Positions 9,901-24,493 of a DNA stretch of 64,000 bases are shown piece after piece. The DNA is from Elgaria multicarinata webbii (Eukaryota > Chordata > Lepidosauria > Squamata > Anguidae): the NCBI RefSeq assembly GCF_023053635.1, contig NC_086187.1:29364501-29428500 (forward strand), written 5' to 3'. The notes beneath the pieces were generated by a model. It ran no database searches and had not been told where the DNA came from. It worked only from the letters and a program-made list of their open reading frames with translations. Position numbers and translations under genes: made by a program. Numbering within the stretch: position 1 is the stretch's first letter; each line of letters begins with the position of its first letter.

Positions 9901-12900
9901 CGGGCTCGGCGGGCTCTGGGCAGCAGTACTGGCGCGGAGGCCCTTCTGTGGATCCAGAGGAGCTCTTCAGGAAGATCTTTGGGGAGTTTTCAGGGTCCCC
10001 ATTTGGAGACTTTCACACTGTCTTTGACCAACCACAGGAGGTAAATATGAGAGTTGTTTGTGCCTCTTTCCCCCCCAGAGATGCTCATCTCAGTTAAGGC
10101 ACTGAATCCAAAGTGAGGGGGTGTGGAGGGAGAGGAGGGTAGAATCACATGTTGCAGAAGAAGAAGACCGGGGGGGGGCACTTGGGAGGGGAGAATCAGC
10201 ACGTAGGACTCAGGGAGAGGCGTAGGCACCTCCTGGGGTCCGAAGTTCAATCCCTGGCATTTCATAAGAACACAAGAAGAGCCCTGAGGCCGGATCAGAC
10301 CCAGGGTCTGCGCTAGATGGACCCGAGGTCTAATTCAGTACATGGCAGTTCCCTATGACCTGCGTTACAGGCGTCATGTGATCAGTTTTGTGAATTATGC
10401 CTTTTTTGCAACCGCCATTTCTAAACCTGGGACTTCTTCTGTCCCACCTCAGTGTCCTTGGCTGTGTGACAACGATGTGTGACAGTGTGAGGGCCCTGAT
10501 CTTTGAGCGTTGAATGATAGCTGGCCATGTTTCCTTCCTCCCCGCAGTACATCATGGAGCTGACGTTCAATCAGGCTGCAAAGGGGGTTAACAAGGAGAT
10601 TGTGGTGAACATCAATGACGCCTGCCAGCGGTGTGATGGCAAAGGGCATGAGCCAGGCACCAAAGTGCAGCACTGTCACTACTGCAATGGCACCGGCATG
10701 GTAAGTGTGTTAGTGGATGGAAACGCGGAGGCCTCTTGCCTGAGAGCCAGCTGGGCCCCAGCTTCTTAGGGGAGGGGAGCCGCCGCCTGCTTTTCCTGGT
10801 TCCAGGGATCGTGAATTGGTTGAGTGCTGCTTCACCTGCCCCTGCATCTCCCTTTGGACAGGAGACGATCAACACGGGCCCCTTCGTCATGCGTTCTACG
10901 TGTCGGCGATGCGGTGGACGTGGCTCTGTCATGACAACCCCTTGCAGCTTATGCCGCGGCTCCGGCCAGACCAAACAGAAGAAATCGGTGATGGTCCCAG
11001 TTCCAGCAGGTCCGTATGTCTCGGGTTGTGCCATAGTAGGATAGCGGCTGCGATTCCTGGGTGGAACCCGGTTTGCTCCGAGAAATAAATCAGGGGCAAG
11101 GAGGGGAAATCTGACTCACCAGCTAGTGGGCCAGAGAGCAGGCAGCTCCAGAAATTACGAATGGACAAAGCCTCTCCTGTGCCTCCCAAAATGTGCAGCT
11201 TCTGAGAGGGGGGAGCCTAAAGTGTGGTACTGGGGAAAGAGCTAACATGTCTGCCATTGCTCTGGCTTCAGGTGTGGAGGACGGACAGACTGTTCGGATG
11301 CCTGTAGGAAAGAGAGAAATTTTCATTACCTTCAGGGTGCGTATTTACCTGGGCTTCCATCCTGCTCAGTCATGTTTGCAAGCGGCTGGCAGCCTCTGTG
11401 AACCATACCTGCTCTCTGGTTCCAGGTTCAGAAAAGCTCCGTGTTCCGGAGAGAAGGCGCAGATATCCACTCGGACCTCCACATCTCAATAGCACAAGCG
11501 GTCCTCGGAGGTACAGCCAGGGCTCCGGGTCTGTACGAGACCATCAGTATCGCGGTACGTCACTTGCAACAAGGACGGACTTTTCTGCCTGATTTGCCCC
11601 AACTTTCGTGACCCAAGGAACTAGCTCCCAAACGTGTGTGGCTCTCTTCGGGAGCAGCCCTTCAGCACTCTGCTTCTGCTGGTTTGTTAATCACTCCGGG
11701 ACTTTTCGGTTGATCTTCATTCTAAGTCCATCTAGAATGGTTGAACCATGGACTTACATGACAAGAGATCTCACCCTCCGTTATTTGGAGGGAGCTTAGC
11801 GAGCCGGAAGCAGTGAAAAGGAGAAGATCCCTTCCCTTCTTGCCCAATAAAGGCAGGCTGGATTCCCCACCACCCACCCCAGTGGCGCTTTTGTACTCTT
11901 TAGTCCTTTAACTATCCATCGTTGGCTCATGTGTTATATGCACGGCCCTCGTTTCAGCCAAGGTTGGATGCTGCTTTCAGAGCCAGTTCAAAGGGGGTCT
12001 GTATGGTGGAGTTTTCTGGTCCCTGTGTGTGAGGGATACTAGCTAGACCTTTCCCTCCAGGCAGAGCTTCAGGCGGGCTTGGGCTGGCCAGCAGCATGAA
12101 TACAGCCACTCCATTGACCTCTCAATGCTTTTAGCCACAATACACTCCGCCCTGCAGAACCCCAGCCTCTTGCCGTCCTCCAGGAGTCCATGGCCAGAGG
12201 GGCCGGATCGTGCCCCACGGGCCGCCTGTCCTTCCCAGGCTGCTCTAGCTCTTACAGGGCAACCCTGCGGATGCCCATTCAGAAGGAAGTCCCACTGTGT
12301 TCAACGGTGCTTACTCGGAAGTGTGTTTAGAGTTGCATCTGTGTTGGCTGCTCTTGCCTTTCCCTCCTCTGCTTAGGTATTTATGTGGAGTGGGGCCTGG
12401 AAGGGGCAGCAACATCCCCCATTTCATTTCATTTCATTACATTTCTATACTGCCTCATAGCCGAAGCTCTCTGGGCGGTTCACAAACATTGAAACCCATT
12501 CTGCAAAGTACAAAAAAAGGTGTTTACATAAAACCCTATAAACAGATAAAACACACAGAGAGACAACATAGCTGTAAACAATTTCTTAAATCATCAGCCA
12601 GAAATGATCCAAGAACTAATTTAGAACTGATTGTATGCTGCCAAATGTCTGAGGAGCAAGGGGCAGTTTTAACCTGGCACCAAAAGGATAACGATGCTGA
12701 CGCCAGGCGGGCCTCGTCAAGGAGACCATTCCATAACCGGGGGGCGGGGGGCGCCACCAAGAACGCCCTCTCTCGTTGCCATGAATTTATTTATTTATTA
12801 CTTTTATATAGCGTGCCATAGCCGAAGCTCTCCGGGCAGTTTAACTGCAAGTTAGAAATAACTCTTCCGTGGGGCTGTGGCTGGGAGAAATAAAGCGAAG

Positions 12901-15080
12901 GCAGGTGTGAAGGTTTGCACTCAAGGGCTTGGCTAACTCCCCCTCTTCCTTTTGCTGCACAGATACCCGCCGGCATTCAGGTTGACCAGAAGATTCGGAT
13001 GAGCGGGAAAGGCATCCCCAGGGTTAACAGCTACGGCTACGGCGACCACTACATCCACATCAAGATCAGAGTTCCCAAGTAAGTGGGAAGTCTGCTGGGG
13101 CTCACCTTAGGATGGGGTCACAGTGCGAGGCTCTGTTGTGCGCCGTGCAGCGTGCTCTTTGTGTGAGGGGGCGCAGGAGGATGTGAGGTTGCCTGCACGA
13201 AAAATGGCCCAGCTGAGAGTGTCACTTACAGCATGTCGAATGTTCCCATTCCAGGGGTTTCCACTCTCACTCGGTTTCAGGAAGGGCTGCTGTGCTGGAA
13301 GGGCAGGCCTGTGACTTGGGGGTGCCTGGCAGAAGCCGGGGGCAGTGGTGCCCTGTTCCTCCCACGTGGATGTTTGTCTTGGGGTGGGGGCTTGGTTTTC
13401 TCTACCAGCCTCTCCGTCGGCCTCCAGTGCAGCACTTAGAATCAGAATCGTAGAGTTGGAAGGGGCCCACAAGGCCATGGAGTCCAACCCCCTGCTCATT
13501 GCAGGAATCCACCCTAAAGCATCCCTGACAGAGGGTTGTCCAGCTGCCTCTTGAAGGCCTCTAGTGTGGGAGAGCCCACAACCTCCCTAGGTAAACGGTT
13601 CCATTGTCGTACTGTTCTAACAGTCTCTTTCTCCGCCCTGCAGGAGGTTGACAGACCGCCAGCGAGTCCTGATGTTGAGCTACGCCGAGGATGAAGCTGA
13701 GGTGGAAGGGACCGTGAATGGCGTGGCCAACACAACGGCCGGTAAGGCTGAGGGGCGGGCTGAGTTGTGGGGATTGTCTCGGGGAAACTGTAACTGGCCT
13801 GCTCATGAGGCGATCTTGAAGCGGGCAGCTTGGAGTTGTGTGGCTCACTTGGCAGTGACTAGCAGCGTGGCCCAATCCCCTGCTGGAATGGTGAACAGTA
13901 AAAAGTACAAGGGCCCCGGGGCCCTCGCTGGTTCTATTGCACAGAAAGGATTCAAGTGGTAACATCTCCTTAGTGGCTCCTGTTTTGTAGACCCTCTTCC
14001 TTAGCTGCCACTGAGGTGGCATCGCAGTTTCCCCTTAAAACAGTGAGAGACTGATATTCATTTGGGTACCAACAGACATGGGAAGAAGGGGGTCCTCTTT
14101 CCCCCTTAAATGTAAGGCGATAGCGAAGGATCCTGGCCTTTTTGGGCTCCGTTTCCATGCACCAGAGCGGCCCACGATAGGCGCTGAATCTGAAGGCCAG
14201 CCATGTGCTGCTTCTCGTTTCAGCCTGGTTACCCTCCAGTCTGTGGTGTGCCCAGGACAGCTCCCTCTCATGCTTTCCTTGGAATCGGGCTGGAGGCTTT
14301 TGCTCGCTGCTATGTGCTGCAGTTGGAGAGCTGCTCAGAGGAGCGCATTCCACTTTGAGAGCCATGCTGAATGGGGGGGGGGGGGTCGTCTCCCACACCC
14401 GCCTCCATCATTTGCGCAGGGCTTGGCTTGAGTCATAACGCAGGTGGTTTCCTTGAGTTGGCATCCTGTTGCAAATACAAAGTTGAGCTGAACTGAAGCC
14501 ACAAGGCTTAAAGGAGCTGAATATCTTTACTGGCAATTGAACGGCAGGGGAGAGGCTAAAGTGTAAGCGGCAGTGAGGCTGAAGACAGTTGCTGTATACA
14601 ACACAGAGCGGCAAGGATGCAAATAGAATGCTACAAATTATGAACAGCAGATCACCAAGAAATCTAATGAACTGCAGCACTAGCAAACAATCTAACGGAA
14701 AAGTCAAGCTAAGCTGCCCACAGGGGCACTTCCAAGAAATGAAACCAAGTTTAAGAAAGAAAAGGCTGGAGTTAAAGGGGGTCCCTCTGCCCCCCCCCCC
14801 CCAATGCCAAAAATAAGGGCAGTTCGAAGAGGAGGGAACTCCGACATCCCTCGGCTCCCCGCTTGGGACAAACGGCCGGGCGCTGTTCCAATGTGGGCAA
14901 AAGGGGCGGGCAGCGCCCCCCCCCCAATGTCACGAGGCATCCTCTGACACAGCTCTCTGCTGTTTGTGTCTAGGTGGCGGCAGGGGCACGACTAGAGCGG
15001 GGGCAGGCGAGGAGAGGCCTGAGGCGGGGGACGGCACGGAGGGATTCCTAGCTAAACTTAAGAGGATGTTTAGCTCCTGA
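6985..15080 (+). CDS. DNAJA3: DnaJ (Hsp40) subfamily A member 3, mitochondrial (Tid1)
   Basis: Eleven exons encode 474 residues: 6985-7171, 7724-7860, 9620-9703, 9840-10040, 10548-10700, 10862-11009, 11272-11336, 11426-11554, 12963-13078, 13644-13741 and 14974-15080; the sum is in frame. The Ala/Arg-rich N terminus (about residues 1-75) looks like a mitochondrial presequence. The J domain follows ([10 protein letters not shown] to KRKQYDTYG) with the HPD tripeptide at 114-116, then a Gly/Phe-rich stretch. Next comes a zinc region with all four CxxCxGxG repeats ([32 protein letters not shown]), then the substrate-binding C-terminal domains. It ends [11 protein letters not shown], like the long human isoform. 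The protein stimulates mitochondrial Hsp70 (HSPA9) and helps maintain mtDNA; this is family knowledge. Intron 2 has a GC donor (7861). The next GT downstream (7908) would add 47 nt and break the frame. Confidence 0.97.
9125..9240 (+). repeat. Degraded hAT-like MITE fragment
   Basis: The text 'cagccttcttcaacttt', 'atgccctctggatatgttag' and 'actactgcccccgtaatccc' resembles one arm of a common reptile palindromic repeat (consensus like 'ccttccccaacctggtg'). Better copies lie at 38200-38305 and 59195-59295. It sits in DNAJA3 intron 2. Confidence 0.45.
10185..10350 (+). repeat. SINE-like fragment abutting an L3/CR1 end
   Basis: The left part (to about 10262) ends 'gttcaatccctggcatttc', like a B box region in a tRNA-derived SINE. 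From 10264, 'cataagaacacaagaagagc' and 'ggatcagaccca' match the start of reverse-oriented L3/CR1 ends. Both are partial and lie in DNAJA3 intron 4. Confidence 0.45.
12420..12850. repeat. Tandemly placed retroposon tails in DNAJA3 intron 8
   Basis: Two copies of the same unit occur. One is near 12445-12610 ('catagccgaagctctctggg' and 'cggttcacaaaca'), and one is at 12783-12845 ('catagccgaagctctccggg'). The first is preceded by ATTTC pentamers. Related copies lie at 62940-63110 and, inverted, at 52770-52850. The unit is abundant in squamates but I cannot name the family. Confidence 0.55.
13438..13622 (-). repeat. CR1 LINE 3' end, reverse orientation
   Basis: It begins with degenerate terminal repeats (agaatcagaatcg) and 'tagagttggaaggggcccac'. 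The minus strand still encodes [19 protein letters not shown], the CR1 ORF2 C terminus. The copy ends only about 20 bases before DNAJA3 exon 10, so it supplies sequence close to that 3' splice site. Confidence 0.9.
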
Positions 15081-16964
15081 CTAACCCCACCAGAGGTAGG
15101 AAGCCTCTCGTGTTCTTTCCACGCACAGGTCGTCTCTGGGTTTCTGCTGTTGGGCAACCGTAGAAATGTTAGCAGCTGTGTGGCTCAGCTACAGCAGCCT
15201 CTCTTGGCCGTGTGTGAACTCGTAGGGAAGCCCCCCCTCCCCAGCGCTGCAGCCCCTCCCTCTCAGCTAGAATTACACGCAGAGCAGCTGGTCTCCCGCA
15301 GACGCTGCATCCAGCACCACCTTGTTCCTGAACCAGCTGCCTTCCGGGCCTTTCTCACGCCCCCGGCTCGTTTGCTGGTCACAGTGGTTGCCAGCCCTCC
15401 AGTCCAAGAGGCCACACAACGAAACAAACGTAGGGGGCCGGCGAGGCTGGGTGCTAGCAGCCACTGCATGCTCTTGGTGGTGGTGGTGCTGCTGCTGCTG
15501 CTGCCGCCTTATCCTGGGGAAGATTCACTGCGCCCAGGATAGTGGGGGACGGGGCGCAGGCTCAGAGGACCCAGTTGCTACAGGGAGAGACGAGGCTTCT
15601 GCATGTCTGGGCGGCTTCTCTGTTACCTTCCCCAGGCAGGGCTCTTGGGGTGCGGGGTGCAGCCGGGGCCAAGGAGCTGGAGCGCCTCAATGGACTGTGC
15701 TTTTTTTACTTTGGCTCCAGGGAAACGTTCTGCTGGAAACTAGACACTGTGACAGCAGTATCCTATGTGGAGGTGAAGGGACCCCTGGAGCCTGGCAAGA
15801 ATCCTCGGCAGACACACCGTAAGCTTGGTGCGCTGGAGGAGGAGGAGGAGGAGGAGGACAGCACCCACCTCAGCAAGGGGACATTGCAGCAGGGCCGGCT
15901 CTGCAGTGTCATGAAGGGCTCTTGGGCTTCCTGAGGAGACCTTCCCCCCCCTCCTCCTTTGGACAGATGCAGACTGCTGAGGGTGGGCATCTTACCTGCA
16001 AAAGTATAAGTGTACAATGAACTTCAGGTGAAATCCTGCTGTCCCGAGGTTTTGACAAGCCCCCCAGAGAGTTCCCAGGCTCCCCAGCCTCCACAACGAG
16101 AGGCTTCGGCAAGCACCAGCCCCTGCGGTCTTTGCGACAAGCTCTTCCCCAGGCCAGGATGCTTTTGGCTCCAGAGCCCCCTCGCCCCGCCAGAGGTGCC
16201 TCTCTCGGCTGCAGGTGCACAAGAGCTGGTGGATCCCTCTATTGGGAGTCTGCAGGGGGGCCGGATGGGGGGAGCACAGGTTTCCTCTGGGCCCCACAGC
16301 TGTGGTTAAAATGCTCGTCTGCACTAGCTGCTGCCTTTGCTCCAGAGTGGTGAAGTGAGGCCTGCTGGGGGTGGCTTCACACAGATGTTTTGTGCAAAAA
16401 TGATGCTTGTGTGGGAAAAGAGCCCTTGCATGTACAGGGCCACATCTGGCGAGTGCACGCGTGTCTCTTGCCCTGTTGCCCACATTCAGAAGTCACGGCC
16501 TGTAGAATCTACTGGAGGTACATGCAGTCAAACAGGCGCGCGTGTCCTCGTCACGTGTGGCAGTCATGGAAGTGAGGCCATTACGGGAAACCGTTCTGGG
16601 CATGAAGCATCCTTTAGTACCGTGCTGCACTCCTGGCCTGAGAGGACCATTGCCAGGGAAAGTGAGAGCAGAAAGCAGGCAAGCAGGCTCTGGAGAAATG
16701 TTTCTGGGGCTGAGCAGTTGAACCAGCAGGCACCCAGGACTGCCAGGAGCTTACTGGGAACGTAGGTGGCTGCTGCTTCTAGCTGCCTTTCGCCGGCCAC
16801 TTGACGACCACTGCGCTCCCCACCTCCCAAGTGAAAGTGACCAGGACTACAGCACTGTTTCCTCCTGTAACGTCCTAACAAGCAGCATGTGTAAGTCTCT
16901 TCTGGAGTCATTTGGCCTGTAAGGGGATTCCATACCAATGTAAATACCAAATCTGCTCAATAAA
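15081..16964 (+). other. DNAJA3 3' UTR with poly(A) signal
   Basis: No competing gene is seen between the DNAJA3 stop and the AATAAA at 16959-16964, so I read this 1.9 kb as a long 3' UTR. It contains a GGA-repeat run near 15836-15856. Transcript data would be needed to show use of this site over an earlier one. Confidence 0.6.
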
Positions 16965-17329
16965 GATATTTAGAATCCATCCGTTTACTTCTGCCTTTCA
17001 AACGTCGCTGCAACATGGGGGAAGAAGCGGGGCAGGCGCCTGCTAGCCAACAGCCCAGGCTGCCTGCCCGCCTGCCGTGTTCAGCCAGGCCCCAGCCACC
17101 GCCCCTTTCCCCACACACATTGGCCCAAACTGCTTCACAAGCACGGCTGCTCCCCCTCCTCAGCTTCGCATGCAGGTATTATGCTTGGGCTTCAGGGTTG
17201 CATCTGAGAAAAGAGCGGCCAAAGGTCGATGGCTGGGTAGCCGGAGCGGCCAAGACTTGCCCCTTCATAGCTCGGCTGAAGCCCCTCCCATGAACTAGGG
17301 CAAAGGAGGAATGGTCATTACTCTTTTTT

Positions 17330-17335
17330 TTTATT
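17330..17335 (-). terminator. NMRAL1 poly(A) signal
   Basis: TTTATT on the plus strand is AATAAA on the minus strand, 53-58 bases beyond the NMRAL1 stop codon. NMRAL1 and DNAJA3 therefore converge with their signals only about 370 bases apart. Confidence 0.75.
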
Positions 17336-17387
17336 TAAGAGAGGAGAACAAAGCGGATGTGACGAGCCTGGGTTTGCCCACCCTCCA

Positions 17388-19904
<2,517 letters not shown>

Positions 19905-20419
19905 GATCCGGGAGGCATCCGCCTGCCTTGGAATTGAGGACAGAGCGGATTTTAGGAGATGCTGAGAGAGAGGCCCCCGGGCTTGCTGCTGCTGCTGCTG
20001 CTGCACGGGCACAGCTTAACACCCGCCCGCCCCCTTTGACTCTGGGCCGATCAGCTGGGGGTCATTATTGCCCCCCCCCCGGTTCTCCCTACACAATCAC
20101 TGGCATGGATGGGACGCCCCCCAGCCCCACTTTACACGCTAGCATAGTACACGGGGAGGGGGGTTTCATCACTCTGGCCCATGCACGTGTTAAGAGTCAC
20201 TCTCGTGTGGAAGTTACCCCAGAGGCGCGACCCCCTTGCAAGACCGGAGCCGGGGTCAGGCAGGGGCCCGGGCCGGACCGGTGGAGCAAGAGCTGGGCGC
20301 GAACCGGGGGCCACGCAGGCTCCCTGGGCCGTCTGTTTTCAAAAGGAGAGATTCCGGGGCTGGCAAGATGTGGGGCAAGGCACTCAGTCCATGCTCAGAG
20401 ACACTCTCCCTAGCCTTTA

Positions 20420-21065
20420 TTGTTTTGCCCTGAGTCGCGGGTGAGGCTGAGCCCAGGAGAGCGCAGAGATCACATGACCAACACGGAAGAGGCGGGCCGA
20501 ATGGTTGGCCGAGGTCGCTTGTCACGTGACGGGGTCGTCACGCGGTCTCGGAGGCGAGGCCGCGGATTGGCGCGCCGCGACATGACGCATCTGAACACCG
20601 CCCAGAGGTCTCATTCATATAAATGTTGTAAACAAATAGCAGCGCCCCGCCCAGAGGCCGCGGTGAGGGGCTCCGCGGGTGGCCAGCTGAGGCGGCAGGA
20701 AACGCGCTCCGCCCGCCAGCCCAAGGGCCCCCGCGCGTGCACAGCGCGCCCCTCGACGCGGGCGGAGCCTGCCGGGCCAGCGCGGAGAGGCGGGGCCAGA
20801 AGCAGTCCCGCCCAAGTGGGGGCGGGCCCGTGACGTCACAAGCAGCTCGGGGGGCCCCACCTTATGAATATTCAGCGGGCTTTATCCGCGTGACAGCGAG
20901 GGGGCGGAGTCTGCCCGGCGTCGCTTCAGTCCTGCGGAGGCGCTGACCGGAAGTGCCGCCGTGAGGGGAGCCGGAGCGGAGCGGAGCGGAGCGGAGCGGA
21001 GCGGCCCGGAGGACGACGACGACGACGAGGAAGAAGCGGCGGCCGGAGCAGGAGCGGCCTCTGAG
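20420..21065. promoter_or_regulatory. Shared NMRAL1/HMOX2 promoter and HMOX2 non-coding exon 1
   Basis: This CpG-rich stretch lies between the divergent genes. It holds GTCACGTGAC (20521-20530, a perfect E-box palindrome of the USF/TFEB type), an inverted CCAAT near 20571, a full CRE TGACGTCA (20831-20838) and an ETS site ACCGGAAGTG (20946-20955). GAGCG pentamers run to about 21004. A good splice donor, CTCTGAG then gtgagg, near 21065 would end a non-coding first exon of HMOX2. Start sites are inferred from layout. Confidence 0.65.
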
Positions 21066-21709
21066 GTGAGGGGAGGAGCGCGTGCGTGGCGCCCCTGAGC
21101 GTGTGCAGAGCGCCCCCGCCGCAGCCTTCCTCGGCTGGCGACTAGCGAGCGGCGCTTTCGTGCCCCCTCCCCAGCGCGGGCGATGCCGGGGCGCTCGGGG
21201 CCCCTGCCGCGTAGGCGCGGGTCCTGCCCGCCCGCCCCTTTTATCCGCACAACAGCCCTGCAAGGTGGGCTGGCCTGGCAGAGAGCGGGGGGGCGGGCTC
21301 GATGGCCTGAGAGGCCCCTCCCACTCCACCGTTCTGTGATTCTGCCCCCAGGGAGGGTGGCCTTGGCCTACCACTCCCATCAGCCCAGCTCCCTTGGCAG
21401 GGGCAGATGGGAGTTGGAGTCCCACAGCCTTGTCTCTGACACGCTAGCCACTGCACCGTGCTGCCCCAGAGGGAAGTGCACAAACTGCCCAGCTGGGCCG
21501 GCTAAATCCCTCCTCCCGCTCACAAGCCCCATGCATGGCCTGAAGCCCCCCTCCCCCCCAGCCCGGGCAGCCCCCTCCCCTGCCTGCGTTGCCTTCTCTC
21601 AGGCAGGCTGGCTCTGCTCTAGCTGTCCTGGCTAGCAGCTGCTTGCTAGACCTGGCCTGCCTCTACTTGCACAGTTGCCCTGCTGGACCCATCTGGCTGG
21701 CCACAGTGG

Positions 21710-21790
21710 GGAATCCCCATCCTCACTGACTGGGAATGATAGTAGCTGTAGTCCAACCTGTAGACCCAGGTTGGGGAAAGCCGACCTAAC
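21710..21790 (+). repeat. hAT-like MITE arm in HMOX2 intron 1
   Basis: The text 'actgggaatgatagtagctg', 'tagtccaacctgtagaccc' and 'aggttggggaaag' matches the right arm of the palindromic repeat seen at 38200 and 59195. A weaker relative lies near 21370-21430. Confidence 0.5.
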
Positions 21791-22420
21791 CTCTCCACCC
21801 CGTTTCCAAGCGTGGCTGGTCAGATGCCCCCGTGGCAGGGTCACAAGGAAGGCCTGAGGGCAGCTACCCTCCCTTCGTTTGCCCCGGACCCAACCACTGG
21901 TATTCCGGGTGTGGTGGCACGGCTAACTGCTGTGGCTTCTTTCTCGGTGGGCTCTGGCAACTTTTGAGCTCTTGGCCCTGCCTGGGCAGGATTAGCACTG
22001 AGTCCCGAGCCCCTTGGCTTGGTCCGTCTCTTCTCGCTGCGAGACCAGACTGTCTCAGAAGCTGGCCCAGAGCATGTCAAAGGAAACGTAGCTCAGCTGC
22101 TCATGGCGACAGCCGGTTCCCACGGCCTTGGCCCAAGCGCTGCCCCCTGCCAGTCTTGCCCGAGCGGCCGCTTCCTGCTTGCCCCCTGTGAGCGCGTTGG
22201 GCTGGTGGACGTAACTGGAAAGTAGTGTCAGAGGGGCTCCTGGTGGGTGGAATAACTGGCAGATAGAATAAAAGCCTTGTGCTTGGTATCTGGCAACAGG
22301 GAGGGTCTGGGCCAGCAGCGGTGCGTAGATCTTTCTGTCAACCATGAGCCAAGTGCGACAATGCTGAGGTTTTCCTGAGGTGGAGGCAAAGGCCAGAGTA
22401 TTGACCATAACTGTCTCCTG

Positions 22421-22606
22421 GAACCATACAGCAGTAGAACTGGAAGGGGCCGATAAGGCCATCGAGACCAACCCCCTGCTCAATGCAGGAATCCACCTTA
22501 AAGCATCCCTGGCAGATGGCTGTCCAGCTGCCTCCTGAAGGCTTCTCGTGTGGGAGAGCCCACTGCTGCCCTAGGTCATCCACTGTCATACTGCTCTAAC
22601 TGTCAG
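22421..22606 (-). repeat. CR1 LINE 3' end, reverse orientation
   Basis: The copy begins 'agcagtagaactggaagggg', continues with 'gagaccaaccccctgctcaa' and 'gagagcccactgctgccct', and ends near 'ctgctctaactgtcaggaag'. It is truncated and lies in HMOX2 intron 1. Confidence 0.88.
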
Positions 22607-22689
22607 GAAGTCGTGCCTTGTGATGGACCTGGTTAGCACTTCAGAGACGGGAATCTTCCTCTACCAGGAGGTGCACACATCCCTCCCAA

Positions 22690-22860
22690 TTCAGGGGCCA
22701 TTTTATTGCTTTCATTTCATATGTATATAAAAATCCCAGGGCCTGTAACAATTGTGTTAAAACAACCACAAGAAAGCAGCAACAAAATACAGTCCAGATG
22801 TTGTGGTGCTAATAAAACAATTAAGCACTCATAAATGCCCAAGTGAACAGGTGGGTGTCA
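22690..22860. repeat. AT-rich retroposon tail
   Basis: The stretch 'ttttattgctttcatttcat' through 'aattgtgttaaaacaacc' and 'caataaaacaattaagcac' is A-rich. It resembles the lysine-codon-like tails of squamate retroposons found at 12445 and 56430. The family is unassigned. Confidence 0.35.
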
Positions 22861-23137
22861 TCCTGGCACTGTGATGTCGCTGCCTTGGTGAGGGAGTGTT
22901 ACGCCAGGGAGGGAGGGGCCCTTTCTCTTGCACTGCAATTTAGCTGCTATGACTTGCTTTGAAATGGGCACCTTCCATCTCTGTCACTTGAGTCCAGAGT
23001 ATCTGCATGGCACGTTGTGTCCTTTCCAGCAGAGTCAGGTAATTGAGCAAAGGGAGGGAGAGAATGCTTGCCCAAGGATGGGGGTGGGTTATATCTGCCC
23101 TGTAGCCCAGCAAAGGAATTGTCAGCAGACCCCAAGG

Positions 23138-23293
23138 TTTGGAAGGTTGTGGGCTCTCCCACACTAGAGGCCTTCAAGAGGCAGCTGGACAACCATCTGT
23201 CAGGGATGCTTTAAGGTGGATTCCTGCATTGTGCAGGGGGTTGGACGCGATGGCCTTGTAGGCCCCTTCCAACTCTGCTATTCTATGATTCTA
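23138..23293 (+). repeat. CR1 LINE 3' end
   Basis: It carries 'gaaggttgtgggctctccc', 'ttcaagaggcagctggacaa' and 'ccttccaactctgct', and ends with ATTCTATGATTCT. It is the plus-strand counterpart of the copy 0.5 kb upstream, so the two form an inverted pair in HMOX2 intron 1. Confidence 0.9.
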
Positions 23294-24493
23294 AGATGGA
23301 TTTTCTGGGAAACTAGTGTCCTGGGTTGGCTCTTTGAAGGGGCAGCAGTCAAAGGTTGCTGGTTGGTTTGTCCTTGGGGCATTCTGCTGGATGAGGAGGG
23401 ACATGGCTGCCTGGCTCTGCCTTGGGGGAGCCTGGCCAGTGACTTCAGGAGTATCCAGCTGTGCCCAAGAGAGGGGGGCGTGATTCAGCAAGGACTTGGG
23501 GTACAGGGGGAGGCCAGCTAAGGCAGTGTGTGGCAGACCTTCATTGCCTGCCGTGGCAGCTGAGGGCTCCGGCTTCTTCAGCTCCTGCCTGGTTCGTTCC
23601 TTTGCCATTTTCCATCCTGGCCTCAAGCCAGAGCTGCATACATGGGCAGGGGTGGAGGGCTGCTGCTGCTCAGCACTCTGTAACGGGGCCAGTGGGCGCC
23701 TTGTGGCATGCTGCAAGGGGGGCTTGTAAATCACTGCCCACCCCCCCACCCCCGTCCTGCAGCTCCCTCATCTCCCACTAACTCGAGGAGAAGCCTCGGT
23801 CTGAAAGCCCTCCTTGTTCTTGGCCGTGTGTGCTTGTCTTGTACCCAGTGCTTCTCTCACAGCAATGACTGGCAGAACCGATAATAAGCCAGGTGCCGGG
23901 CCCACGTTCAGCTTTGTTTACCCTCTCTCTCCCCCCACGCCACCGCCACCGCTTTCTTCGCTTCCCCACAGTCTGAGTCGAGGGGGAGCTGTGTGTAGCT
24001 GAAGGCCTGGAGATTAAAGACGGGGGTTTAAAAGCTCCATTGTGGTCTCTGCCCTTCGTACCGTTAAGCTCTTCTTTCTCTGCTGTCTCAGCAGCTGGCA
24101 TTTGAAGAATGGTTTGCTCAACAGTTGGAAGTCAAACTGCTGGATTTGCCTGGGCCCTTTGCTTTTCTCTGCCGGCAAGTCCCATCCTGGCCATGGAGCC
24201 TCATCAGAAGTTGCCCTCACTGAAAATCTATCAGTCCATCAAAGCTGAGAATGGAAACTGGAGGGTTGAAATCCTGTTATGCTAAGAGAGCCGGGTCACT
24301 AACAGATCAGCTCAATGCAGGCTCATCCGTTGGCCACTGACCGCTGTAGTGCTGCGCTTGGTCCGTCTGTCAGAATTGCCTTTGAATGTTGCGGAGTTCT
24401 GTTCTGTACGACTGACCCTGGTTCTTCCTGAATAGGACATTTAGGCTGAACGGCTGATTGAGCAAAGCATCCAGCGGATCAGCCAGCTGCAGC

